64,000 bases of DNA from Lycocorax pyrrhopterus obiensis (GCA_014706295.1 JACSVZ010000037.1:2046001-2110000), one strand, 5' to 3'. Counted from the stretch's first letter, positions 22,146 through 34,789 are shown. Notes: a model not told the origin generated them from the letters alone. Numbers and translations are program-made.

Positions 22146-22923
22146 CGGGGGATAACGGGAATAACGGGGGGATAACGGGGGAATAACGGGAATAACGGGA
22201 ATAACAGGGGGATAACGGGGATAACGGAGGGTAAGGGGGAGATAACGGGAATAAGGGGGGTAACGGGAATAACGTGGGATAACGGGGGATAATGGGAATA
22301 ACGGGGGTATAACGGGGGATAACAGGAATAGTGGGGATAACGGGAATAATGGAGGGCAAGGGGGGATAACGGGAATAACGGGAACAACGGGAATAACAGA
22401 GGGATAACGGGGATAACGGGAATAACGGGGATAACGGGAATAACGGGAGGATAATGGGAATAACGGGAGGATAATGGGAATAACGGGGATAACGGGGATG
22501 ACGGGAATAATGGGGATAACGGGAATAATGGGGGGATAACGGGAATAACAGGGGGATAATGGGGATAATGGGGATAGCAGGAATAATGAAGGGTAAGGGA
22601 AGGGTAACGGGAATAGTGCGGGGTAACAGGAATAACACGAGATAACGGGGGATAATGGGAATAACGGGAATAACAGGGGGATAACGGGATAACAGGGAAT
22701 AATGGGAATAACGGGGGGGTAATGGGAATAACAGGAATAACGAGGGATAGTGGTAATAATGAGAATAACAGGGGGGTAAGAGGGAATAATGGGGGATAAC
22801 AGGAATAACAGGGGGATAATGGGGCATAACGGGAATAATGGGGGCATAACGGCACATAACGGGGAATAATGGGAATAACGGGGGGGTAACAGGAATAACA
22901 AGGGATAACGGGGGGTAACAGGG
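22146..22923. repeat. G-rich 9-bp minisatellite, potential G-quadruplex array
   Basis: About 780 bp are built from GGGAATAAC / GGGGATAAC-type units of about 9 bp (8-11 bp), with G runs of 3-7 separated by ATAAC, AATAAC or AATAAT. The period is mostly a multiple of 3 and the reverse complement (GTTATTCCC) has no stop in any frame. All three minus frames therefore stay open (331-409 residues, VIP, LFPL and YSRY repeats). These are not genes. Regular GGG runs with 5-6 nt loops satisfy the usual G-quadruplex pattern many times over. Confidence 0.95.
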
Positions 22924-23395
22924 CTCTCCCGGCCCCACCAGCCCCGGGCACACTGCTGCACAGGGATGGGGAGAACCGGGAGCAGGGGATGCCCCTTGGC
23001 AGGGCGGCCCCGGCCCATCCATCTTTGCCACCACCAGTTCCTTGGCCAGCGGTGTTCCAGGAGGAGCAACGGGCACACGGGAGCAGGACAGGGGAGTTTA
23101 ACTTGGGAAATGATGGGAAATGATGGAAATTACTCTATAGTTGGGTAATATTTGATATTATTCTATTTCGTAGAAAGATGCTCCCTGTATCCCACATCCA
23201 TGGGAATTCCACCCCGGACACCACACTGATCCCCTCGGGTTGTCACAGCACGGGGGTTGCCTGGGTTTAGGAAAACTTCTGGTTAAGCCTGGAATGAAGG
23301 TTCTGTATCCTGAGTGGTTCTTCCCGGAATGCCAAAGGCCAGGCCGGTTCACTGCCCATTGGCCGGAGCAGCACCGGGCACAGGTACATTCCCTG
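22924..23395. other. unique DNA after the G-rich satellite
   Basis: GC-rich at first, then ordinary sequence. No gene is seen. Confidence 0.45.
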
Positions 23396-23455
23396 GGGAT
23401 GCTCTCCAAGGGATGCTCTCCCAAAGAACGCTCTCCCAAGGGATGCTCTTCCAAG
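23396..23455. repeat. 15-bp tandem repeat, four copies
   Basis: The unit GGGATGCTCTCCCAA occurs about four times with small changes (AGAACGCTCTCCCAA, GGGATGCTCTTCCAA). It is a small, young-looking minisatellite. Confidence 0.9.
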
Positions 23456-23956
23456 GGTTTTCCCTCCTGAGGGGCTGGGGCAGGTGGGGAGAGGGCCGAG
23501 AGGTGACACAAAAATGCCCCAGGCCCTCAGGACACCTCACCCTGCCCTGTCACTGATCTCCCCTGATCTCTCCTCAAACAGCCATTAAGGAAACCTCCTC
23601 CTGGAGCAGGAATCCTCCACAAGGGCAGCTCAGACCAAACAAAACCGATTTCAAACAGTGTTAAAAGACAATGAACTCCGAAGTATTCCTGAAGAAACAG
23701 GGTGCAATGGGCTGGAGGGGGGACAACCCCACAGCCTCCCCCAGCCCATGGTTCCAGAAACACCCTGCACACAAACAGCAGCCAAAGTGAGGCACCCGCT
23801 GAGGAAAGAGTGGAAGGAGCAGCCTGGAACCAGGAAAATACAAACAAACTGAGAGTGGAGGCTTTTTGTTTGTTTACAATCTTTTTTTCCCCTTTTCAAT
23901 TCATAAAGTAACAAGGAAAAGCAAACGCAGCCTGAGCGCTCCTGCAACCTGGTGCA
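23456..23956. other. unique intergenic DNA, no gene seen
   Basis: No repeat or coding frame is recognised between the 15-bp repeat and the CR1 tail. Confidence 0.45.
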
Positions 23957-24015
23957 TCTCGATGGACTGGATGAGCTTGGAGGTCTTTTCCAAAATAAAT
24001 GATTCCATGATCTTC
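23957..24015 (+). mobile_element. CR1 3' tail, sense, very short
   Basis: 'gatggactggatgagcttgg', 'aggtcttttccaaaataa' and 'atgattccatgat' are the last 60 bp of a CR1 of the second 3'-end type. Confidence 0.8.
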
Positions 24016-25624
24016 TGCCCCAGGTCTGCACATTCCCAGCTGGGAATGGTTTTCCAGCCATTCCAACTGTTTTACCTGGCACAGCAACGGTCATCTTTCA
24101 GCAGCAGAAACCAACATTATACTGGGGGTTAAGAAATCAGGAAATCAGACCTGGGCAAAGGGGTGATGACTTAAACCTTTCTGACTCAAAGAAACCCAAA
24201 ACTCAGAGGAGTCGCCCTGAATTCCTACCACAGCCTCAAACCAACTTAGCACTTAAAAAGTTGAGTTTCGAGTTTTGCACCTTTTACTTCCTTGTTTTGC
24301 TTTGAAACCGAGGGCACTAAAATATTCCTGAAACACCTGCGTGGGACAGGGTAGAGAAAAGTTGGGAAGCAGGAGGAGCACCCCAGAGGCAGCCCAGCCT
24401 CTCACACAGACACGGCCATCCCAGTGCTCACCTGAACCTGCTGGTGCTCAGGGGTTTTACAGCTCTTCGCTGAGTAATTTACAACCAAACTGCGATCGCT
24501 CTGCTCTCAATTAGTAATTTTAGTGGTTTTCAGTGGCTCCACGTGCAAACAGCCAAAGAAATGCGGGAAGAACACCCCGCCCCGCGGTGGTTTTGTCAGC
24601 ACTGTGTGTGCTTGTGCAAACGTTTCGCCTTGAGACAGGTGCTGGATTAACAATCCCAATCCCACCGAAATCCATGGGAAAACTCCTCCTTGCTCTGCTT
24701 GGGCCACAATTCTGCACCTGGATTTTTGGATGCAAGGACAACAAGTCCTTTAGCTCCATGTCCCTAATGCAGGTGCAGCAACAGGGGTTGGTGGTTATTT
24801 AAAATTAAACTGTAGCTGTTTCTAGAGGACCAAGTGTTCTGAGTTTCCTTGCAAATGTGAAGATTTTTTAACTCCTCTCATCCAAAAATCGAACTCCTCT
24901 CATCTTCCAATTGAAACTTGGACGTATTTGCTCGTAGGAGCACGTTTTCCAGTTAGAAAATTCTAAAAACAAATGGTTCAGACGTTTTTATAGGCATAAA
25001 AACTCAAGCCAAGTTGGTTAGTGGTTTCAGATGCTTTTTATTTGCAAATCAGAAAGGGCTTCATTTATAGATTGAAATGGTACTGGCTGCTAATCCTGAA
25101 GGCAGACTCAGGCCTTTGGCTCTGCTTGGAGAAGGAGAAATAACGCAGTTTAAAGACAAATTATTTCATTTGGACCAATGAGTGCTGTGGTTGGACAGGA
25201 CATTTATTTTATAGCAAAAATCACAGAAGAAGTCCTTTGGATTGAGAGTTCCCCTGTTTTAAGGGGACGCTGCCCTCCGCTCTGGATCTGCACCACAACC
25301 TTGCTCCCAAATGTGAAACTTGGGAATTCCAGGGATAATTCCTGCTCCTGTGTGGAGTACGGGCTCTTTACACAAGGTGCTGCACCACCACACTGCTGAG
25401 GAGCTCCCAGTTCACCCCATCCAGAGACAAAATCGAGTTTCCCCTGTGTGGAAGATGAATCTGATGGACTGAGGTGATGAAGGTGCTCAAGTGTCCCCAC
25501 AACCTCTGCTGGGACACAGTTGTCCCAAATCCCTGGGACCACAGGCTGCCTGTCCCAAATTCCTACCCAAATTTTGGAAACTCTCCCCTTCCTGAAGTAC
25601 AGCAGGAACTTTTTGATTACAGAA
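24016..25624. other. unique intergenic DNA, no gene seen
   Basis: About 1.6 kb without identifiable repeats or coding frames; AT-rich between about 24800 and 25100. Confidence 0.5.
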
Positions 25625-25900
25625 TCAGAATCACAGGATCATTGAGGCTGGAAAAGACCTCCAAGACCATCGAGTCCAACCAATCCCCACCTTGTCCCCA
25701 GACCAGAGCTCTGAGTGCCACCTCCAGCCCTTCCTTGGACACCTCCAGGGATGGGCACTCCAAACCTCCCTGGGCAGCCCCTGCCAAGGCCTGACCACCC
25801 TTTCCATGGAGAAATTCCTGCTGATGTCCAACCCGACTCTCCCCTGGCCCAGCCTTGAGGCTGTTCCCTCTCATCCTGTCACTAATTGCTGGGAGAAGAG
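25625..25900 (-). mobile_element. CR1 3' end, antisense, second type
   Basis: It opens 'tcagaatcacaggatcattg', followed by 'aagaccatcgagtccaacca', 'gatgggcactccaaacctcc' and 'ctctcatcctgtcac'. About 275 bp remain, 5'-truncated, parallel in content to the copy at 18780. Confidence 0.92.
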
Positions 25901-28900
25901 AATAATTAGTCAAGGTGATAATTCTTCTCATTGAGTAATGCACTCAAGATTGGAGAGTTGTGTCTGAGCTGTGAGCCTGCACCAAAATTTATTATTGGAG
26001 CTTTGAAAATGGCCAAGTTTTGGTCTCTTGTTTCTGGACAAGATGCACAAAGCAGGAAATATTTTTAAAAGCTTCATTCAGAAGGCAGGGATCAATGCAC
26101 CAGAGCTGGATTATCTTTCCACACCTAAGGTGAGGCTGGACAGGAGTTTCTCCATTTCTTTCTGTCCTAATTTCCCTCGCCCTGCTGCACTCAGTGCAAG
26201 ACAAGTCTGCACCACTTGCTGAGCTCAGCTCACCCATTTCTAATCCTGCAGAGAGTGTGAAAACCAGCGGCCACCGTGGCAGCTCTGCACCCAGCTGCTC
26301 ACAGCCCTGAAAGGTTCCACAAAAACCACTGGAAACCCTTCACAGCCCCACAACACCTTGTTCGTGTCCTCGGCACTTCACACCTGCCTCGCACAAAGCA
26401 ACGGCGAGAAGCTCCTCCAGCACCCCTGAGGACACTGCCAGAGCACCCAGGAAACTCCAGCATGGATTGGCACCTTGGAGGAAGTGCCAAGTGACAAAGA
26501 AAACAGGTCCTGTTTCAAGGAATTCCTAAGTCAGGAGTGAAGCAAGACATAAAAGAAACAGGGAAGAGCACGAGGAGGGCTCGAGAAGAGCTGAGCCAGG
26601 TTTGCTGTTTGCTTCCCAAGCTCCTCACGCGCAGTTCCGTGGCTGGGGGGGATCACAGCTGGGGGATTCCCAGGGATCTCAAGGTGAACTCACAGCCTGA
26701 ACAGAGATCAGAGAAAATTCCAGTGACTGCAAGGACAAAGGTGGCACCAAACCGACAGCAGTGGGAAGCGATGGGCAAAACTTAAACCTCCTGCAGGAAC
26801 AGCTCAATAGTTACATGAAACAGGTACGAAACAGTTTCTGGTGGGTTCCCCAGCCCAGAATGAATCCTAAAATTAATCCCATTAATTCCCTGAAATAATT
26901 CCTGGTACTCTCTCTGGTCTGCGGCCTCTACAATCCAATCCCACCCTCTCTGGCCTTCTGTTAAATTTTTTTTCTCTCTGATGGAAAGGAAAATCCCTGG
27001 TGCTGGGGGGCTGCTGCCCCTCCACTTCCCCGGCCGAGCTCAGGGCTTGTTATCGCGCCCGGGCAGCCCCTGCGCTGTCTCCTGCAATTGTTCCTGCTCA
27101 AGCCCCTTTTTTTTTTTTTTTGGAAGGGTGGTGGTGGTGTTTTGTAATTTATAGCGAAATAAGAAATGATTTCTTATAACAGAAACCATTCTGGTGTTGC
27201 AGAGTCCTTATTTAGCTGCGTTCGAAGAGCTGAGGGAAAGCTGTTCCGTCGCTCGCGATCGAACCACGCAGCTTCTTCTTCCTAACACCTCCCACAGGCC
27301 ACATATCAACCCTGCACTTCCTACAAATGATAAGCAGCATTCATTTTGATCCTTCACAGTTGTTTTGGGGGTTGGTAGGTGATAGGCTTCTCTCTCAGTC
27401 TCTCACCTCCTCCCCAAACTGTCTGCGGCTCCCCCGTGCCAGCCGTGCCAGCGGAACCAGGGGGTTTCCTGCTCAGGGGAGAGCACAAACACGAAGCTGG
27501 GGTGTTCCAAGCCCTCCCCGCCACAGTCCCCACCCCCAGGGATTACAGACAGTCCCCTGCCCGACTCCTTGGAGATCCAGCTCGGTGTCTGGAAGCGACA
27601 GCTGCCCCAGGAAGGTCAGCAGGCAGTGGGAGCACCCCCTGTGCCAGCACTGCAGAGCCTGACCTGTCTTTTTAACACCGCAAAAATTCCTCCTGAACTT
27701 TCATTTCCATGCTTTGCAGAGGATTCCCTGTGCCACTCCAGGCCCTTTCAGAAACAGATGAGATTTCAGCCACGCTCCTCCAGCACCAGGTACCCTCTCC
27801 CTGTTCCCTCCCAGGAACAGGCTGAAGCTTCGCTTGGCTTTTCTCCTCCTCTACTGGGAAAAATCCCCGCTCGGGCCTCACTTCTCATGGACAATCCGGG
27901 GATCTGGCATCCCCCAGGAGGGGCTGGGCAGGCTGTGTCAGAGCACAGAGCACCCCAATATTCCCCGTGGGAGTCCCAGACCTTGGGAGCAAACCTGGGG
28001 AACACTGTCCCTGTTCTTCCCCACATGCCCCAGCTGAATATTCCTGTTCTTCCCACCCGCTTTGACCTGACCACAGTTACCCAAAAAAACAACCACTTCT
28101 TGGGGGCTCGGACCTCAGGCTGCATCAGGATCCCAGAACTGTGGTTTATCTGCTTCCATATCCCATAAAAGTGTGGATTTCAGTGTCCATACTCCAGGAG
28201 AAGGGCTTTCGGCACCTCAGCAGGACCAGCACCTCCCAGTGCAGCCCATCCCTGCCTGTGGATCCATGGGAAAGCTTCCCTCTCACCCCCATCCTCCCAT
28301 AAAGCTGCCAAGCAGAAGTTCCCAGAGCAGCTCACGTGTTTATAAAACACTTCCCAGTCCACGAGCAGCCACACTCGGTGAAAATTGTATTTTCAGGATT
28401 TAAAAGCAGATTCCCTGAGAACTTTCCAGCTTATAACCACCCCCAAGGATGTTTTTAACATTCCAGTAAATAAGGGACTGAAGAAGAACTCTTGATTAAA
28501 CAGAAGAAAACCTGAACTGTTTTAAATTCACAAGAGCTGAGTATTTTTTAAATCCTTGACAGTGCATTCCTGGCCTCGGTGTTCTGTTCATGATTTTACT
28601 TTTACGCTCTTTTCTCAGAGCCACACGTTTGTTTTCCACAGATACCGAAGTGCCAAGGAAACCTAAAAACCTGCTCGGGAGGTACTTTGTGTTCACTTCT
28701 GACTACGAGGGACGAGCACTTGAACAAGTTTGGAGTGTTTGCAGCCTCTTCAGGGTTTCAAAACCACCTCGGAGTCCTCAGCACTGCCTGGGAGGAGGTT
28801 CTTGGCCTGAAAGCTGATGGGATTTGATTTATTTTTAGGGACATTTCAGATGCGAACACTGCCCTGGTGGAAGCCTCCACTGCCTGTTGCATTTAATAAT

Positions 28901-29039
28901 TTTACTAACAGTGTTTTGTGCCAAAATACAAAATCTATCCCTTCACAAATACCGGGGCAATGCTTTATTCCAGGGGCTCCTCCCCACACGTTCAGTGTTT
29001 GTTCCCTCCCAGCTGAGTGTCCTAAGCCACAGAACAAGC
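25901..29039. other. unique intergenic DNA, no gene seen
   Basis: About 3.1 kb without supported genes or transposons. It holds a 15-nt T run at 27107-27121 and a short CG-richer patch near 27040-27060. The sequence at 27140-27260 is enhancer-like in texture, but too little is distinctive to call. Confidence 0.5.
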
Positions 29040-29410
29040 CATGAATCTCACAGGATTCTTGTAATGGCTTTTAAACCCTGCATTGTGGGCTGTTTATGGA
29101 GCAGTTGCATTTGCTTCAGAGATTTGTTTTAATGCTGTTGGTGTTATTTAGAGAGATATTAAATCCAAACAGCTTTATGGTTGCTAATAAACATCTATTA
29201 CCATTACAGACGTTCTGATATAAATGCCTCATACAGGTGCTTTCTCTCAACTATGCAGATTTGATTGATTAGGCCACAGTAGTTTATTTTACACTTCAGT
29301 GGTCACTAAATCTATCATTAAGATTAAAAATTGCAGTTTGTGCAGTCTGGGAATAACTACATGTTTAAGCTGTAAAATAAAAGTCACTTTACCAAAATTC
29401 ATGGTAAAGG
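29040..29410. promoter_or_regulatory. AT-rich enhancer-like block (candidate)
   Basis: About 370 bp of repeat-free, AT-rich sequence contains TGATTGAT at 29262-29269 (the half-site arrangement used by PBX-HOX pairs) and several other TAAT/ATTA cores. It ends shortly before a CR1. Low confidence because only motif content is visible. Confidence 0.3.
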
Positions 29411-29500
29411 GGGGAAGGGTGGGGGGGAACACAACACAGAGGAGGTTAAAAGAAAAAAAGTTTTGTAACAGCTTGTTCAGTTCTTCAGAAGATGAATCTC

Positions 29501-29945
29501 ATGGAATCACGGACTGGTTTGGGTTGGAAAAAACCTTAAAGATCGATTTGTTCCACCCTGTGCCATGGGCAGGGACACTTTCCAGTGTCCCAGGTTGCTC
29601 CAAGCCCCGTCCAACCTGGCCTTGGACACTGCCAGGGATCCAGGGGCAGCCACAGCTTCTCTGGGCAGCCTGTGCCAGGGCCTCCCCACCCTCACAGGGA
29701 AGGAATTTTTCCATACATCCACCCTGAACTTTCCCTCTGTCAGTGGGAAGCCATTCCCCCGTCTCCCGTCACTCCAGGCCCTTGTAAAAGTTCCATCTCC
29801 ATCTTTCTTGTCCGCTCCTTCAGGCACTGGACAGTCACATTTAGATCACCCCGAACCTTCTCTTGTCCATGCTGAGCATTCCCAATTAATTCGCAATTCA
29901 TTCCCAATTCCCTCAGCCCTTCCTTGTGGGAGATGCTCTCCAGCC
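29501..29945 (-). mobile_element. CR1 3' end, antisense
   Basis: 'atggaatcacggactggttt', 'gccatgggcagggacacttt', 'cctccccaccctcacaggga' and 'ccttctcttgtccatgctga' give about 445 bp, one of the longer copies here. The left end carries the 'gtttgggttgg' tail type. Confidence 0.92.
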
Positions 29946-30289
29946 TCCCCACAAGCACAGACTCTGTAAAGTCCTGGGCTGCAAAGCTGTGACGAGGATG
30001 AGTCTGCTCCATCCGTGTTTTGGACATCACTGAGCCCCTTCCCCGTGGGGCTCAGAAAAACCCCCCAGCACTCCCTGTGGAGCAATCCCGTGGCAGTTTT
30101 GCCCCGCTGCCACCCAGAGCAGCTCCGAGGAGGGACTTGGCCGACTCCAGGCGTGACATTTGCACTCCCAATTCCGCCTGCAGCGCGGTGTCATTTGTTA
30201 CTGTCTCCTGCATGAGCTGCAGCACGGTGCCCACCAGCCCCAGGTCCATCCCCCCGTAGCTCCGTGGAAGCCCAGGCTGCCGAGCCGTG
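29946..30289. other. unique DNA with a small amphipathic minus-strand frame
   Basis: A minus-strand frame at 30052-30249 encodes 65 residues beginning MDLGLVGTVLQLMQETV, helix-prone with Leu-rich spacing. I do not recognise it. It has no visible splice or promoter context, so I do not call a gene. Confidence 0.3.
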
Positions 30290-30500
30290 CTCCGACAGTG
30301 ACCACCTGGGAGCAGCTTGATAAATGGCCGGTTTATAATGCTGTCATGCCAGCTTTGTCCTGGGGGAAATGTGTGTCTCTCTCAAAACAGCTTATTACCA
30401 ACCTGTGGCTGGGGCCATGATCAATCACGCTGATCAGATATGGCAAACATGGTAACTGATATAAAGAAGATTTCTCGCTACACAGTTTGAGGTTAACGTG
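30290..30500. promoter_or_regulatory. enhancer-like block with PBX-type motif (candidate)
   Basis: A repeat-free block contains ATCAATCA at 30420-30427 (reverse complement TGATTGAT), next to GATCAGATATGG and AACATGG segments. Inferred only. Confidence 0.28.
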
Positions 30501-31309
30501 ACAAATGATGGAGTGAGAAAGAATAACTGAGAGGGAAAAGCCAGCCCGTTAAAGGCTGAACTTAAGAGTGGTTTTGGGAAGCAGAGTTCACAACACGTCC
30601 TTTTAACGTGGATTCCCTGCTCATTGAGGTAACCCTGAATACATTCCCTCGCAAATTCCTCGTATAATCCAGAAGGAATGGTTTTTTAAACACGCAGTCT
30701 GATTGTAAAGAGAAATTTAACCCCCCTACACCCATCCTTGGTACTTAGATCTGATGGGTTACGGTGCAGGAAATGCAAGATTCCAGGTGAAAAGCCCAGG
30801 GCAGAGATACACCACATCCTGCCAAAATCCCAAAATATTTTGAGGGATTCTATTGTCAGCCAGAGCAGAGCTATCTGAGAATGACACCCTTCCCAGAATT
30901 CAATGGATTTGCCTTCAGAACCATGGAGGAAGAACAGTGGAACCCTGCCTGGGTGTCACCCACCCGAGACACTTCTCTAAACCATGCCCATAAAACACAC
31001 CCTGTAAAACAAGATCCAGGGACAGCTCCATTTGGCCCCTTTTCCACTCCCAGGATTTCTCTGGTTGCTCTGATCATTAAAGCCCTCTCATTTCCCCGCT
31101 CACACAGTTCTTGAGCCCAGATCTGGCAGAACTGGAGCTGAATCTGTCCCATTATCCTCTTGGTCGGGAGCAGGGAGCATCCCTCCAGGATCAGCACACG
31201 GAGCTGTGGCTCTTGGAGACCTTCTGGCAAACATCTGATATTATTCACTTGACTGAGTTTGAGCCTTATTTGCTGGCAAAATTAATGAGAAAAGAGTCTT
31301 CAATGAGAC
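30501..31309. other. unique intergenic DNA, no gene seen
   Basis: No repeat or coding frame is recognised. This is the start of the long stretch lacking interspersed repeats. Confidence 0.45.
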
Positions 31310-32530
31310 AATAATTTATGGCTTCCGCCCGACAGGGAAACTCGTCCGACTCAATTCCTCGCAGCAGAGGCTGATATTTTGGGGGGAAAAAGTGTGGATT
31401 TCTTTCCAGAAACATGGTCTGTCATTTTGAAATCGGGTCCTCAGCTGGGTATTTTTATTTTATGAAAGCCTCCCAGAACTGATGAAGGTTGGAATAAACG
31501 GCCCTTTGTTCCCCTTCCCGTACCAGTGCGTTTAATGACGGCGAAATAAAATTCTGCTCCGTGGCCGCCCGCCAGAGATCCGATGATACAACCAGCTCGC
31601 AACATATTTCCAATTTTGTGTTGCACTGAAAATCGAGACACATTCAGAGGGGTTTGGGGCCGCACACACCCAGCGTTATCTCCCGTCACTGCACGGAAAA
31701 GTGAGGGCTGCGAATCGTATCCTTTTCCCCGAGACTCCCGTCTCTAATCCGGCCATAAACACCAACTCTCTGCCTTTCAAACGCAGCAAACCGCCACGAG
31801 AAAAGCCAGAAATGCGTCAGACAATAACAAGAGGGATAATGGCCACCAAACTCCGCTCTTCTCCCCCCTCTTTTTTGAACAGATAGGTTTTAGACTCTAT
31901 AATCATCACGCAGCTAAGATACAAGGTCTCTTGTTGGCAATAACCTACATGACATGACTTAGAAGGCAGGTGTTACTGTAATTAGCTATTGTTTGACTAT
32001 CAAAAGTCAGAGCTGATTAAAGCCACTAAGTACAAGTGCACTATTTTATTTCAAAGAATATTATGAACTGCATGCTGGGACTCTTTCACTGCGGCCCTAC
32101 CTTCCGGAGTCTGCTAAGAGCCCATGCCAGCAGTAATCAAAACTAAAATCTGCATAAACCTTCAGGGTTTTAATTCAAGCAGAGCCCTTTCATTAGAAAT
32201 ATGTTACTTTATGAAATCTGGTCGCCAGCAAGGGGAGAAAAATGTGACTTCTTAAGAAAAGTGAATGGCATCTCTTTAGTGATTAACCCAAGATTAATGG
32301 AGGCTCCTACTGCTCGGCCTAAGTCCATTTTATTGCTAATTCATTTAGGTACTATTTCAGATGTACTTGATGAAAGTCACCTGCTAAGAAGTCATGTTTT
32401 GGCAAGCAAGGATAGCCATTATGGTCAAATCCCAAATAGAATTTTTATTAAAGAAGCTTTGAAAAGTGTCTCATATTAGTCTTTCACAGACATACCATTT
32501 AATGTGCTCAATTAGTTAAAAATTTGGGGC
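31310..32530. promoter_or_regulatory. long enhancer-like block (candidate conserved cluster)
   Basis: About 1.2 kb free of any recognisable repeat. The first 580 bp keep scattered CG dinucleotides. The rest is AT-rich with ordered, low-decay texture and many homeodomain-type cores. A 92-residue frame at 32201-32479 fits no family I know. I favour clustered regulatory elements, but a conserved small protein is not formally excluded. Confidence 0.3.
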
Positions 32531-34129
32531 CCAAGTCACTAATCAAACCTTCATAATGCTTTTTTTTTTGATATTTTTTTAGTCCACATGCATCTCTTAA
32601 TGTCCCAGGTAGGATGAACACTGCGCTGAACAGGGACATTTATATTCAGACAAAAGCAGCAGTGCTGAGACTCACCAAGAAGTGGGTGGGATTTGGGTAA
32701 GTGCTCGGTGGGATCCCTGAAATGTTGGCTTGGCAGAGCATCTCTTTGTTCCCCGGGATGCTGTGGGGAGCAGGGACTTATGCAAATCACATGTTCCACA
32801 AACTGTACCTAATCATCCAGCTTTGGCTTGTGTGCACGTTTGGAGCGTGAGCTTTGATCCCTTAAGCACAAATCCTTTCGGTTTTCGACTTTCCTGCAGT
32901 TTGTTCTTTGATAAATGAGAGTTATGGGGATTTCATGGCTAGAGAGCCCAGAACCCTGGGACTCTGTGCACCCTGAGGTCTTTTCTACCCAGACAAAGCA
33001 CCTCCATAGCCCATCCAAAGTTCCTCCCCAGCTCGGGCAAGATTTCCCTTGATCCACGGGCAATTCCATGAGCATGGACATCCCTGTGAAGTGTTTCTAC
33101 CCTTCCCAAGACACTGAGCAACCCACGGGAGACTCTGACGGTGTGAGCTTTGCTTCCCTGCACCACTGAGAGGGGAAATCCTGACAGCCAGCCCAGGAAC
33201 TCTCACTCTGCAGAGATAAAAGCCCTGTTGCAGAGGAAGGTCTGGGGATCACAGAGCTTTAATTGTGCCCTTCTCTTTCAAAAATGGAAAAAAACCCCAA
33301 AGGTGGTGGTGGGAAATGATCCCAGGAGAGGAGGATGCCCAGATGCTGCTGGGCTGCTCAGGCACCTAAACCCTACATCGGTGAATTTTTGATAACATTA
33401 CTGATAACAATCACTTGTCTAAGTGCTCACACTGGTCTGGGTGCTCGTGTACAAAACCAGAGCCTGAGAATCCCCCCCTCACAACCTGCCCCGCTTTGTA
33501 CCTGCCAAGGATGCGGCAGTTTTGGTGACAGAAAGTGGCAAATCAGTCAAAAAATGCCTGCTTTGGGTATTCTGGCTTGTTTGGAGCTCTCTCCACAGAG
33601 GGGGTGAAGACTGACTGTAACCCCACAGCACACACGAGCCAAACTCCACTCTGAGAAGGGAAACAATCTGCTTCCTAAATTTAGTTATTTTTTTATTTGT
33701 TAATGACCCATCCAGTTTCCAAAATACTGGCTGGAGTCGTCAGGATTAGGGAGAGCCACAAACCCAGGAGTGCAGGTGCAGGGTGCCACAGAGCAGACCA
33801 ACAGCTCCCTGATGGGTGCCAACGTCCCTGCCAAGGGGAGCAAAGTTTCCAACACCCCTCTTGGCAAAATTCAGGATAATCAGCAACGGCAACACATCCC
33901 GTGGAGGAATTCTGCTCCTGGGAGACTCCACACAACCCAGGCTGGACTTAAAGCCCTTGGCTGGGGGAATGTGGTGCTAAAGGAGCCGCCTGGGTGCGAT
34001 AACAAAGTTCTCCTAATCTGTCCCTCTTGTGTGCTGGGGCACTCACACATGCAAATCTTGTCTTGTTCCACCGTGTTTGTTCACCTCCAGAGTCCTTCGG
34101 TGATTCAAATCTGTGTCTTACTATCCTAT
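32531..34129. other. unique intergenic DNA, no gene seen
   Basis: No gene is seen. A weak resemblance of 32940-33130 to the interior of a CR1-like element could not be secured and is not called. Confidence 0.45.
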
Positions 34130-34400
34130 AATACCCTTGTCTAACAGTTCTTTTTAAATGCATGTGTTAATTATCTTGCCACCGCTGTAATTTCTCCCTG
34201 TAGTCCATTAATTAAGAGGTCACAATCTAAGAGCATGTTTACCCAATAAGCTTTCTTTTTTAATTATCCTAATTGCTTGGATACTGACAAAGACTCCATC
34301 CCTCCCCTTCCTCTGAGTGGATTAGAAAACGACATTTCAAAGCCCCACACAATGATGGGTCTGTAAAACACACATATATTTATATCTGTTTTTATAACTC
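34130..34400. promoter_or_regulatory. AT-rich enhancer-like block (candidate)
   Basis: Repeat-free sequence includes TTAATTATC, CCATTAATTAAG and TTAATTATCC motifs between 34165 and 34270, a dense set of paired-type TAATTA homeodomain cores. Confidence 0.3.
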
Positions 34401-34789
34401 CGCCATGTTCAAACATCAAAGGTCAACAAGACACAAGGCACAGCATTTGCATGGCTGCATAAAATGTGCAGGCAAACTGCCCTCCATTAATTGATCCATC
34501 AGCCTGGAATGTTCTATCAGCCGGGAAAAACAGAAGCGAAATCTTCAGCATAGGAACGAGATGGTTGCTCACAGCTTGGTGTGTCCTGGAGACCACCAGA
34601 GCCTCCTGTCCCTGCCTGCAGGGATGGCTTTGGGTAAAAGCAGGCAGAAATTGGAATAAATAAGGAAAAAGGCACTCAGCTTTCACTGCAGCAAAGATCA
34701 GATTTATTCTCCCTGTCTCCAAAATTCCCTTCCCATGGGTCACATCTCGGCGAGCTGGTCCCAATACCTTTTTTACTGACTTAGCAAAA

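Noticed and set aside
22146..22923. Resemblance to the homing-endonuclease site TAGGGATAACAGGGTAAT
   Set aside because: Units such as GGGATAACAGGGAATAAT share many bases, but no exact 18-bp site is present and the similarity follows from the repeat unit.
21722..23078. Minus-strand frames of 409, 364 and 331 residues rich in VIP, LFPL and YSRY
   Set aside because: All three frames of one strand are open because the 9-bp unit has no stop in any frame; the residues simply mirror the repeat.
32940..33130. Possible further CR1 interior fragment
   Set aside because: Only scattered short similarities to CR1 wording; no ordered landmarks or tail.
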